A DNA stretch of 15,424 nt from Pseudomonadota bacterium (GCA_018816605.1 JAHIVS010000426.1:1-15424); one strand, 5' to 3'. Counted from the first letter of the stretch, positions 6,343-14,506 are shown. Translations and numbers: made by a program. Notes: generated from the sequence alone by a model not told the origin.

Positions 6343-7926
6343 TTATTCTTGCCGAACCGGGATTCCCCGTTGGGCAAGATGGGCTTTTACCCTCTGGAGG
6401 GGTACCTCTTGCCGGTGGAAAATTCCGGCTGCCAGGGCGGCTTCAGCACCCGTTCGTTCAAAAACCTGGGAAAAATGGGCTTCGCACCCGGCACCGGAAG
6501 AGGCAATCACCGGTATGGACACGGCATTTCGAACCGCATTGATGAGCTCCAGGTCAAACCCTGAATTGGTACCATCCTTGTCAATGCAGTTGAGCAGGAT
6601 TTCCCCGGCCCCCAGGGACTCACAGGCTCTGGCAAGGGCCACGGCATCCAGATCCCTGACCTGCCGCCCTCCCTGGACCGTACACTGGTACCAGCAATAG
6701 GCTTGACCCTCGGGGCCGGAGTCTGAGGACTGCACCACGTGGTGGTCCTTTGCCGAATCCGGAGAATCAACCCAGACCCGCTTGGGGTCAATGGAAATTA
6801 CCACAGCCTGGTTCCCGTACACCCTTGAAATCTGCTCGATGGCGCTGGTTCCTGTTTTTGTTCCCGTTGCAAGATAGGCCATGGCAACCTCCACGGCATC
6901 ACTGCCGATGGATATTTTATCCGCCCCGGATCTGAAATACCGGGATGCCACATCCAGGGCAGTATAAACCTGGCCGCAGCTATCGGTATAATCCCGGATA
7001 CCGCCGCCGATGGTCAAAGGAACAAACACATTTTTAGAGGTTTCTTCAAGCACCTTGAGCATGGGCATATCCTTTAAGGGGAAATCCCTGAATCCTGTGA
7101 TATTCAAAAAGGTAATCTCGTCGGCCCCTTCCTCGTAATACCGCTTGGCAAGCGCCACCGGCCTGCCTAGGTTCCGGACCCCCCCCTTGTCCCGGACATC
7201 GTATTGATCCCCCTTGGTCACCACCAGATCCCCATCATCATTGGACCGGACATCCAGGCAGGCAATCACCCGTTTGGCAAGGCCCTTGCCCCGGATCTCC
7301 ACAGGGCCTGCTGCATGCAACGCCTCTGAACGGATAAAATTTTTCAGCAACTGCATGCCGACCCGGCCGCTTTTTTCAGGATGGAACTGGGTGCCCATGA
7401 CATTGCCCTTTTGCACAGCGCTTGCAAATTCATAATCATAGGTGGTGGTGGCCAAAACCACGGACGGATCTTCGGGAACAATATGGTAGGAATGGACAAA
7501 ATAAAACCGGGACCCGGGATCAATTTCTTTGAGCAAGGGCGAGTCCTGTTTGATATTGATCCCGTTCCACCCCATATGGGGAACCGCCAGGTTTGTTTTA
7601 AAGCGGGCCACCCGGCCTTTGAAAAATCCCAGGCTCTCGTTGCCGGAAAAATCCTCCTCACTTCCCTGGAACAGGGCCTGCATGCCCAGGCAGATGCCGA
7701 AAAAAGGCCGGTCCGCAAACAAATATTCCCGGAGGGGTTCGATATATTTTTTTTGGTTAAGGATCCGGATCATGCTCTCGTAGTTTCCCACACCCGGGAA
7801 AATGAGCTTTTCGGCATTGAGGATATCTTCGGGTTTTGTGACCCGTGTTAAGGTGCCGCCCAATCGTTGGACCGCATTCATTACGCTTCGAACGTTTCCT
7901 GCACCATAATCAAGTAAGGTAATCAT
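6343..7926 (-). CDS. hisHF: Bifunctional imidazole glycerol phosphate synthase, HisH-HisF fusion of eukaryotic HIS7 type
   Basis: 527 residues joining both subunits of the histidine-pathway enzyme that turns PRFAR and glutamine-derived ammonia into imidazole glycerol phosphate and AICAR. Residues 1-205 are the class I glutaminase, with triad Cys79 (GICLGMQ), His182 and Glu184 (FHPEKSG). Residues about 218-525 are the (beta-alpha)8 cyclase, with catalytic Asp225 (ACLDV) and Asp380 (SIDPKR). The cyclase half is about 310 residues rather than about 255. It carries extra segments at about 227-250 (GDLVVTKGDQYDVRD), 312-332 and 384-412. These segments, and phrases such as ADEITFLNITGFRDFPL and YFRSGADKISIGSDAV, match what I recall of yeast HIS7 and plant HISN4. 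The frame is continuous, so the fusion is not a frameshift artefact. AGGA lies 5-6 nt before the ATG. The gene follows the methyltransferase gene by 12 nt. No other his gene is in the window. Confidence 0.95.
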   Translation of the reverse strand: MITLLDYGAGNVRSVMNAVQRLGGTLTRVTKPEDILNAEKLIFPGVGNYESMIRILNQKKYIEPLREYLFADRPFFGICLGMQALFQGSEEDFSGNESLGFFKGRVARFKTNLAVPHMGWNGINIKQDSPLLKEIDPGSRFYFVHSYHIVPEDPSVVLATTTYDYEFASAVQKGNVMGTQFHPEKSGRVGMQLLKNFIRSEALHAAGPVEIRGKGLAKRVIACLDVRSNDDGDLVVTKGDQYDVRDKGGVRNLGRPVALAKRYYEEGADEITFLNITGFRDFPLKDMPMLKVLEETSKNVFVPLTIGGGIRDYTDSCGQVYTALDVASRYFRSGADKISIGSDAVEVAMAYLATGTKTGTSAIEQISRVYGNQAVVISIDPKRVWVDSPDSAKDHHVVQSSDSGPEGQAYCWYQCTVQGGRQVRDLDAVALARACESLGAGEILLNCIDKDGTNSGFDLELINAVRNAVSIPVIASSGAGCEAHFSQVFERTGAEAALAAGIFHRQEVPLQRVKAHLAQRGIPVRQE

Positions 7927-7938
7927 ATCGTTCCTAAA

Positions 7939-8859
7939 TTATTTAAATGTTGTCTTCCAAACCGGTCCCAAATGGGTTCCCAAACACTTCTTTAGGCCAT
8001 GGATTCCCTGGAGGCGCTCATTGAAAACCACCTGTGAAAACCCGGCCTGCTCCAGCCGCTTTATGGCATTTTTGATGAACCGGTCCTGGTGTTTAATCTT
8101 CTTTGGGCTGCCCGTATAATGAAACAGCCGGGAAACCGGTTTCATCACCCGGAACAGCTGGGTATAGAACTCTTTTCCGTAGAGCGCTCCTGTGCCGGCG
8201 GTAAACCGCGGCGGATCATGGACAATTGCATCAAAGCTTGCATCATCCAGATCTTGAATATATCGGGTAATATCGGCATTGACCCAGTCAATGCGGCCCA
8301 GGTCAACTGGGTTCTCCCCATGGACCAGCAGCCAGGGGTTCTGATTCCGGATCCGGATCACCGGCCGACTCTTTTCCGTTGACACCACTTGTCTGGCCCC
8401 GGCTTTCACGGCAAAGACTGCAGAATACCCCAGTCCTCCGCAGGTATCCAGCACCCGGTCCCGGGGTTTTACCACCAACCGGGTTTTCAATCTGGCATCC
8501 ACCAGGGGATCGATATCCTTGGACCGATGCATCTTGATGCCGTCTATTTCAAGGGTAGGGGCCGTGTCGGTGGGAACCAGCTTGTAATAGCCGCCTGACC
8601 GGATCTCAATGGGCATAAGCCCCTCATGATTTAAGACAAAAATTTTTTGCTCGGTGGCGGCAATGGGTGCCAATCTCTTTGCGTCAATTTCCAGATGGTC
8701 ATCCAGCACCAGGCAATCACCTTTGATTGCAAACCGCTCATGGGAAAGGTTCAGGTCCAGGGAAAGCTCAACAAACGCCTTGCCGTCCTCCATTGCTTCC
8801 AATATGGCCCGGGCCGGGCCGGCGTGGAAATAGTACTTTGCCCCAATGACAGATTCCAT
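7939..8859 (-). CDS. SAM-dependent methyltransferase of the COG2521 (archaeal-type) group
   Basis: 306 residues. The N-terminal about 125 residues have no motif I recognise. The C-terminal Rossmann methyltransferase domain shows motif I at 136-146 (VLDTCGGLGYS), an acidic motif II (STEKS, about 160-164) and a motif IV-like HDPPR at 214-218. HDPPR resembles the (N/D)PP(Y/F/R) motif of enzymes that methylate nitrogen in bases or side chains. I place it with the group annotated as predicted archaeal methyltransferase (COG2521); the substrate is not known. It is soluble. The gene starts 8 nt after the asnS stop, its AAGGA ribosome site overlaps that stop, and hisHF follows after 12 nt, so it is firmly embedded in an asnS-methyltransferase-hisHF transcript. 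Context hints at RNA or translation but does not prove it. Confidence 0.78.
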   Translation of the reverse strand: MESVIGAKYYFHAGPARAILEAMEDGKAFVELSLDLNLSHERFAIKGDCLVLDDHLEIDAKRLAPIAATEQKIFVLNHEGLMPIEIRSGGYYKLVPTDTAPTLEIDGIKMHRSKDIDPLVDARLKTRLVVKPRDRVLDTCGGLGYSAVFAVKAGARQVVSTEKSRPVIRIRNQNPWLLVHGENPVDLGRIDWVNADITRYIQDLDDASFDAIVHDPPRFTAGTGALYGKEFYTQLFRVMKPVSRLFHYTGSPKKIKHQDRFIKNAIKRLEQAGFSQVVFNERLQGIHGLKKCLGTHLGPVWKTTFK

Positions 8860-8867
8860 CCAATTCC

Positions 8868-10247
8868 TTAGAAATCAATACTGCCGGGGGTTCTGGGGAA
8901 GGGAACCACGTCCCGGATATTGGTAATCCCGGTAAGCATCATTAAAAACCGCTCAAACCCCAGGCCGAATCCTGCATGGGGGACAGACCCGTATTTTCTG
9001 GAATCCAGATACCACCAATAGGGTTCTTTGGGCAGGTTCATCTCTTCCATCCTTTTTTCCAGATAATCCAGACGTTCCTCCCGCTGACTGCCGCCGATGA
9101 GCTCTCCGATTCTGGGCACCAGAAGATCAACTGCTGCCACGGTTTTTTCGTCCGCGTTCATGCGCATGTAAAAGGGTTTGATACCCTTGGGGTAGTCTGT
9201 CAGAAAAACAGGTTTCTTAAAATACTCTTCTGCAAGGTATCGTTCGTGTTCCGACTGAAGGTCAATGCCGTATTCCACCGGAAATTCAAAGGCTTTTTTG
9301 GATTTTTTCAAAACGGCTATGGCTTCTGTATAGGAGATTCTTCCAAACTCCTGGTTGACCAGGGTCTCCATGAGTCCGGGAAGGGATTTATCCACAAACT
9401 GAAAAAACAAGGACAGATCCTCCTGGCAAAACGCCATGGCATGATTCACCAGATATTTGACCAGCTCTTCGCCATGGTCCATGTTGCCGTTAAGATCGCA
9501 AAACGCCATCTCCGGTTCCAGCATCCAGAATTCCGCCACATGACGGCTGGTGTTGGAATTTTCCGCCCGGAATGTGGGTCCGAAGGTATAGACATCCCCC
9601 AGGGACAGGGCAAACATTTCCGCAGACAATTGCCCGGACACGGTGAGATTGGCTTCCTGGCCGAAAAAATCCCTGCTAAAATCCATTTTCCCCTGTTTTT
9701 GAACCTCTGCCGGCATAAGACTGGTGACCCGAAACATTTCCCCGGCCCCTTCACAGTCGGATCCGGTTATCAAGGGGGCTGTCAAATATCTAAATCCCTT
9801 GTCCCGGTAAAATTTATGGATGGCAAAGGCCATTTCCGAACGGATCCGGAAAATGGCCCCATATTTATTGGTCCGGGGCCGTAAATGGGCAATGGTCCGT
9901 AAAAATTCATCTGAGTGACGCTTTTTTTGAAGGGGGTAGGAATCGGGCGCTAAGCTTAGAATCTCCACACTGCTTGCCTGGATTTCCCATTTCTGACCCT
10001 TGCCCGGAGAGGCCACCAACTCTCCGAGTACAACCAGAGAGGTCCCGGTGGTGATCGTCTGAATCTGGTTATAATTCTCCAGGTCCTTGTTGGCCAGCAC
10101 CTGGATATTGTTCAAGCAGGACCCGTCATTAACCTCCATGAAAGAAAATTCCTTTGAGTCGCGTTTGGTTCTGACCCACCCCTTGACCAGCACCTGGCCC
10201 GGTGTTGTTTCAAGGCGTGTAAGTATGTTGATTTTTGTTCTTTTCAT
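8868..10247 (-). CDS. asnS: Asparaginyl-tRNA synthetase
   Basis: 459 residues, close to the bacterial length (E. coli about 466). It charges tRNA-Asn with asparagine in the cytoplasm. The N-terminal OB-fold anticodon-binding domain covers about 15-100 (VLVKGWVRTKRDSKEFSFMEV). The class II catalytic core follows: motif 2 at about 224-248 (PTFRAENSNTSRHVAEFWML) and motif 3 near the end (GLGFERFLMMLTG). The TNIRDVVPFPRTPG ending is typical of AsnRS. The ATG at 10247 matches the family N-terminus. The open frame extends to 10292, but that stretch overlaps the promoter. AAGG lies close to the ATG and GGGA slightly further upstream. The leader is only about 14 nt by the predicted promoter, so there is no T-box. 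It is the first gene of a probable three-gene operon. A direct AsnRS suggests Asn-tRNA is made without the transamidation route, though that cannot be excluded. Confidence 0.96.
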   Translation of the reverse strand: MKRTKINILTRLETTPGQVLVKGWVRTKRDSKEFSFMEVNDGSCLNNIQVLANKDLENYNQIQTITTGTSLVVLGELVASPGKGQKWEIQASSVEILSLAPDSYPLQKKRHSDEFLRTIAHLRPRTNKYGAIFRIRSEMAFAIHKFYRDKGFRYLTAPLITGSDCEGAGEMFRVTSLMPAEVQKQGKMDFSRDFFGQEANLTVSGQLSAEMFALSLGDVYTFGPTFRAENSNTSRHVAEFWMLEPEMAFCDLNGNMDHGEELVKYLVNHAMAFCQEDLSLFFQFVDKSLPGLMETLVNQEFGRISYTEAIAVLKKSKKAFEFPVEYGIDLQSEHERYLAEEYFKKPVFLTDYPKGIKPFYMRMNADEKTVAAVDLLVPRIGELIGGSQREERLDYLEKRMEEMNLPKEPYWWYLDSRKYGSVPHAGFGLGFERFLMMLTGITNIRDVVPFPRTPGSIDF

Positions 10248-10267
10248 TGCCTTTTCCCACAAAAAAT

Positions 10268-10314
10268 AATATATTAGAAAATTTGATTGCACTCAATAAT
10301 GTAAAGGTTATAAT
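10268..10314. promoter_or_regulatory. Divergent, overlapping promoters of asnS and the radical SAM gene
   Basis: Leftward: TTGAGT (10296-10291), 17 nt, TATATT (10273-10268), serving asnS. Rightward: TTGCAC (10287-10292), 16 nt, TATAAT (10309-10314, perfect), serving the radical SAM gene. The two -35 boxes share bases 10291-10292, so polymerases should not occupy both at once. Predicted leaders are about 14 nt on each side. Boxes were assigned by eye. Confidence 0.55.
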
Positions 10315-10333
10315 TTTTATAAATTTCAGTATC

Positions 10334-12841
10334 ATGCATAGACAAAATTATCAAGACATCCTTGCGCGGGTCCAGACGCCGACCCGGTATGCAGGCAATG
10401 AAATAAATGCCGTAAAAAAAGACCTGGATCAGGTGGATCTGACCTTTGGGCTGGTCTTTCCGGACCTTTATGAAATCGGAACCTCCCACTTCGGCCTCCA
10501 GATCCTATACTCCATCCTGAACAGCCAGGACAACATTGCGGCAGAACGCTTTTTTGCCCCGGCACAGGATTTGGAACAGCTCATGGCCCGAAAGGGTATC
10601 CCCTGCCTGTCCATGGAGTCCCGAACCCCCCTGGATCAGTTTGACATCATCGGCATCAGCCTTTTGTACGAGCTGAATTTCACCAATATCCTGACCCTTT
10701 TTTCCCTTTCCAGTATCCCTTTTTATGCGGAGCAAAGAGACGAGACCTTTCCCCTGATCATCGGCGGCGGACCCTGCGCCTTTAACCCCGAACCCCTTGC
10801 TGATTTTTTTGATGTCTTTGTCATTGGAGACGGGGAAGAGGTGATCCAAAAAATTGCCAATCAGGTGATTGAATTCAAACAACAGGGAGACGGCCATAAA
10901 AAAACCCTGCTCAGGCTCTTGTCCAAAATAGACGGGGTCTATGTGCCCTGTTTTTTTACCCCCCAATGGGACAAGGCCGGCATCCAGACCCTGACCCCTT
11001 TGTATGAGGACTATTCCCGGATCAGGCGGGCTTTCCTGCCAACCCTGACCCTGGACCTGTTTCCCATGGATCCCATCGTCCCCTATGCCAAGCCCGTTCA
11101 TGACCGTCTGCGCCTGGAAATTGCCCGGGGATGTTCCAGAGGGTGCAGGTTTTGCCAGGCCGGCATGATTTACCGGCCGGTGAGAGAACGGTCTGTTGAA
11201 GACCTGCTGGAAATAGCACGGGTTTCTTTAAAATCAACCGGGTATTCGGAAATGTCCCTGCTCTCATTGAGCACAGGAGATTATTCAAACCTGACCCCAT
11301 TGATGCAGCAATTGCTGTCCATGGACCAGGGCCAGTGCAATTCCATTTCCCTGCCGTCCATCCGGGCGGAACGACTGACCCCGGAACTTATGGAGCTGAT
11401 CAAGACGGTTCGAAAAACTGGATTCACCATTGCACCGGAAGCCGGCACCCAGCGCCTTCGGGATATTATCAACAAGAACCTCACCGAAGAAAGCATCAGG
11501 GCCACGGTTGAAAACGCCTTTAAACTGGGCTGGAAAAACATCAAGCTCTATTTCATGATGGGCCTGCCCTTTGAAGAGATGGAAGACATAGACGGCATCT
11601 GCCGCCTGTCAACCCAATTGGCAGCCGCCCATACCAAAGGCAGCAAAAGCATCAATGTCTCGGTCACAAGTTTTATCCCCAAAGCCCATACCCCTTTCCA
11701 GCGCCATTCCCAGATGACCCTTTCACAGACAAAAGAAAAGCTGCAATATTTAAAAGACAATTTGCGGCACAAACGAATCAAGCTCAAATGGCAGGAGCCG
11801 GAAATGAGTCTTTTGGAAGGGGTCTTTGCCAGGGGAGACAGACGTCTTGCCCCCCTGCTGGTATCGGCCTTTGAAAATGGGTGCCGCCTGGACGGATGGA
11901 CCGATAACTTCAAATTCAGTCTCTGGCAAAAAGCCTTTGACGACACGGGCATCGATCCCCTGTTTTATACCAGTCGCACCCGGAGCGAACAAGAAGCCCT
12001 GCCCTGGAACCACATCCAATCCGGTGTGACCGACATTTTCCTGAAAAAAGAATTCCAACGGGCCCGGGAAAGCGCCCTCACACCCGATTGCCGGGACCAC
12101 GACTGTACCGGGTGCGGGGTCTGCGATTTTAAACACCTCCAGCCGGTTCTCCACGAGGCGAAGACGATTTTGCCGACCTCTTACAACCCCTCCCGGCCGC
12201 CCCAGCCCGCCGATGACGCCTTTTTCCAATTTGATCTGCTCTTTTCCAAACTGGACAGGGCGCGGTTTTTCGGGCACCTGGAAATGGCCACCATCTTCGA
12301 ACGCGCCGTAAAACGGGCCGGCCTGACGGTCAAATACTCCAAAGGCTTTAACCCGTCCATGCGGATGTCCTTTGACAATGCCCTGCCCCTGGGCATGGAA
12401 AGTGAAGAAGAAAGAATGTCCATCTTCCTTGAACGCGGCAGTCGCCCGGCCCAGATAAAGGATGCGTTAAACAAATCGCTTCCCACGGGGCTTTCCGTTA
12501 TTGATTGCCGCCTCCATTCCAAATCAAGGCAGCAGGACACAGCCAGGTCTGCCTACAGGATCCGATTTTCCGAGCCCTGCCTCGACCAGACCGCGATCGA
12601 TCGATTTTTAGACTTGTCTGAATTTATGGTTGAAGATCTGAGCAAAAAAGGCAAAATCAGACGAACCGATTTGAGAAAATCGGTTCAGACCATTACCCTC
12701 CTTGATCAGACCTGTATTGAAATGGTCGTTGTGCAGTACAATACAAGAAATATCCGACCCACCGAAGTGCTGGTAAAATATTTCAAGATAGATGAAACAG
12801 CGGTCCTGACCGCAAGAATCAAGAAAATCAGACAAGGATAA
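10334..12841 (+). CDS. Two-domain radical SAM protein (TIGR03960 fused to TIGR03936/DUF2344)
   Basis: 835 residues. The N-terminal about 230 residues resemble a B12-binding-like fold (FDIIGISLLYELNFTNIL, then LIIGGGPCAFNPEPLADFFD). The radical SAM core follows, with the CX3CX2C cluster Cys267, Cys271, Cys274 in ARGCSRGCRFCQAG, then GDYSNL and APEAGTQR. A linker at 586-597 holds four more cysteines (C586, C591, C594, C597), which could bind a second iron-sulfur centre or zinc. The C-terminal domain from about 630 (FDLLFSKLDRARFFGHLE, YSKGFNPSMRMSF) is DUF2344. The family is widespread but its reaction is not established; frequent linkage to RNase G and ribosomal genes suggests RNA or ribosome modification. 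The start at 10334 is chosen because the frame opened at 10235 would span the promoter. No Shine-Dalgarno is evident and the leader is about 13 nt. It is followed by rng after 4 nt. Confidence 0.9.
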   Translation: MHRQNYQDILARVQTPTRYAGNEINAVKKDLDQVDLTFGLVFPDLYEIGTSHFGLQILYSILNSQDNIAAERFFAPAQDLEQLMARKGIPCLSMESRTPLDQFDIIGISLLYELNFTNILTLFSLSSIPFYAEQRDETFPLIIGGGPCAFNPEPLADFFDVFVIGDGEEVIQKIANQVIEFKQQGDGHKKTLLRLLSKIDGVYVPCFFTPQWDKAGIQTLTPLYEDYSRIRRAFLPTLTLDLFPMDPIVPYAKPVHDRLRLEIARGCSRGCRFCQAGMIYRPVRERSVEDLLEIARVSLKSTGYSEMSLLSLSTGDYSNLTPLMQQLLSMDQGQCNSISLPSIRAERLTPELMELIKTVRKTGFTIAPEAGTQRLRDIINKNLTEESIRATVENAFKLGWKNIKLYFMMGLPFEEMEDIDGICRLSTQLAAAHTKGSKSINVSVTSFIPKAHTPFQRHSQMTLSQTKEKLQYLKDNLRHKRIKLKWQEPEMSLLEGVFARGDRRLAPLLVSAFENGCRLDGWTDNFKFSLWQKAFDDTGIDPLFYTSRTRSEQEALPWNHIQSGVTDIFLKKEFQRARESALTPDCRDHDCTGCGVCDFKHLQPVLHEAKTILPTSYNPSRPPQPADDAFFQFDLLFSKLDRARFFGHLEMATIFERAVKRAGLTVKYSKGFNPSMRMSFDNALPLGMESEEERMSIFLERGSRPAQIKDALNKSLPTGLSVIDCRLHSKSRQQDTARSAYRIRFSEPCLDQTAIDRFLDLSEFMVEDLSKKGKIRRTDLRKSVQTITLLDQTCIEMVVVQYNTRNIRPTEVLVKYFKIDETAVLTARIKKIRQG

Positions 12842-12845
12842 TCCC

Positions 12846-14417
12846 ATGTTAAAAGAGCTTGTTGTAAATTCAACGCCCCACGAAACCCGGGTCGCCCTCC
12901 TTGAAAACGGCACAATTGTCGAAGTTTTCATTGAGCGGGAGGATGAAACAAGCATTGCCGGGAACATCTACAAGGGAAGGGTCCAGCGGGTCCTTCCGGG
13001 CATGCAGGCCGCCTTTGTGGACATTGGATTTGACATGGCGGCCTTTCTCTATGTGGATGATGTTCTGGACACGGAAAGCCATAAAATGTACCAGAAATTT
13101 GAACAGGACACCGATGTTGAAACAGATGCAGACATGGAGCCATCTGAAATGGAAAACACGGGAATGGGAAAGCCCCATGGATCCTGGAAATCATCCCTTG
13201 CACCCGACTGCAGCATTGAAGAGCTGCTGACAGAAGGCCAGGAAATTCTGGTCCAGGTGGCCAAATCCTCCATCGGCACCAAGGGCCCCCGGATCACCAC
13301 CCACATCTCCCTTGCCGGCCGGTATATGGTCCTCATGCCCACGGTGGACCACATCGGCATTTCCAAGCGCATTGAAAACGAAGAGGAAAGAACCCGGCTC
13401 AAGGAGCTACTTTTGTCCATCCGGACAAACACGTTCGGTTATATCTTCAGAACCCAGGCCCAGGGTATTGACCGGGAAACCATTAAAAAAGAGATGGATT
13501 TTCTCAACAACACCTGGGAAGACATTTTGGCCAAAAGCAAACGCCTGTCTGCCACTTCTCTGGTGTACAAGGACCTGACGGTTACCTTCCGGGCGGTGAG
13601 GGATCTTTTGGCCAATGAGGCAGACAAGCTGGTCATCGATTCCCGGGAAGAATACGAGAATGTCAGAAATTTTTTAAAAAAACTCATGCCCGATGTAAAC
13701 TTAAGCGTTGAGCTTTACCAGGGAAGGGAATCCATTTTCGACGCCTATAATATTGAAGCGGATGTGGCAAGATCCCTGCGAAAAAAGGTCTGGCTCAAAT
13801 CCGGCGGATATATCATTATCGAACAGACCGAAGCCCTGGTGGCCATTGATGTCAACACGGGCCGGTATGTGGGCCACCATAATTTTGATGAGACCATATT
13901 GAAAACCAATCTGGAAGCGGTCAAGGAAATTGCCTACCAGATACGGCTGCGCAATATCGGCGGCATCATTATCATTGATTTTATTGACATGAAAAAAGAA
14001 TCCCACAAGGAAAAGGTCATGTCCCGGCTGAACACGGCCATGCGAAAGGATAAAAGCCAGACCAACATCCTTCCCTTAACGGAACTCGGCCTGGTCCAGA
14101 TGACCCGGAAGCGGACCCGGAAAAACCTGACCCGGACCCTGTGCGAGCCCTGTTTTTATTGTAACGGCAACGGCCATCTGCTGTCCGGAAAATCCATCTG
14201 CCATAAAATATACCGAGACCTTGTCTCGGAAGCCGGAGATATCATGGGCAATCGGTTTTCCGTCAAGGTCCACCCGGAAATTGCCCAGCTCCTCCACGGC
14301 AGCGAAAAACACTTGATAGCCTCTTTGGAAAAACAATTTTCCAAACCCATTGTTATCTATCCGGAACCCCAGTATCACATTGAGGAATACCATATTTTTG
14401 AGTCCCTGGTGAAATAG
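12846..14417 (+). CDS. rng: Ribonuclease G (RNase E/G family)
   Basis: 523 residues, near the RNase G length (E. coli 489) and lacking the long RNase E tail. It is a 5'-end-sensing endoribonuclease acting in rRNA maturation and mRNA turnover. The S1 domain opens with AGNIYKGRVQRVLPGMQAAFVDIG (38-61), interrupted by an acidic insertion at about 75-122. The GTKGPRITT segment is at 144-152. The DNase I-like catalytic region carries Asp335 (AIDVNTGR) and Asp378 (IIIDFIDM), which bind magnesium. The Zn-link cysteines are Cys433 and Cys436 in LCEPCFYC, with an extra Cys439. The ribosome site AAGGA lies in the end of the radical SAM gene, 8 nt before the ATG, so translation is probably coupled. The E. 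coli substrates need not carry over. Confidence 0.95.
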   Translation: MLKELVVNSTPHETRVALLENGTIVEVFIEREDETSIAGNIYKGRVQRVLPGMQAAFVDIGFDMAAFLYVDDVLDTESHKMYQKFEQDTDVETDADMEPSEMENTGMGKPHGSWKSSLAPDCSIEELLTEGQEILVQVAKSSIGTKGPRITTHISLAGRYMVLMPTVDHIGISKRIENEEERTRLKELLLSIRTNTFGYIFRTQAQGIDRETIKKEMDFLNNTWEDILAKSKRLSATSLVYKDLTVTFRAVRDLLANEADKLVIDSREEYENVRNFLKKLMPDVNLSVELYQGRESIFDAYNIEADVARSLRKKVWLKSGGYIIIEQTEALVAIDVNTGRYVGHHNFDETILKTNLEAVKEIAYQIRLRNIGGIIIIDFIDMKKESHKEKVMSRLNTAMRKDKSQTNILPLTELGLVQMTRKRTRKNLTRTLCEPCFYCNGNGHLLSGKSICHKIYRDLVSEAGDIMGNRFSVKVHPEIAQLLHGSEKHLIASLEKQFSKPIVIYPEPQYHIEEYHIFESLVK

Positions 14418-14434
14418 GTTCCAATGCCGTGTAT

Positions 14435-14463
14435 CCGGAAGGGGACATCCCGGCCACCTTTTT
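14435..14463 (+). terminator. Possible terminator after rng
   Basis: Past the rng stop, CCGG (14435-14438) can pair with CCGG (14450-14453), or GGG with CCC inside it, and a T5 run follows at 14459-14463. The stem is short and 5 nt separate it from the T run, so termination would be partial at best. Confidence 0.3.
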
Positions 14464-14506
14464 AAACCTCCTTTTGAATGCGGATATTTTTTGAATCAGG
14501 TTCATT

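Noticed and set aside
7261..7330. Frameshift or assembly join creating the HisH-HisF fusion
   Set aside because: The frame is continuous with a sensible linker (about residues 201-217), no internal ribosome site, and the HisF half has other HIS7-type features.
8976..9884. 302-codon open frame on the plus strand inside asnS
   Set aside because: It is exactly antisense to a clear AsnRS, has no recognisable domain, and is rich in His/Phe/Gly as expected from reading a real gene backwards.
10235..10333. N-terminal extension of the radical SAM protein
   Set aside because: It overlaps the asnS start and both divergent promoters, and the AT-rich stretch is not family-like.
10248..10333. T-box riboswitch upstream of asnS
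   Set aside because: Only about 85 nt separate the divergent genes and the predicted leader is about 14 nt, far too short for a T-box.
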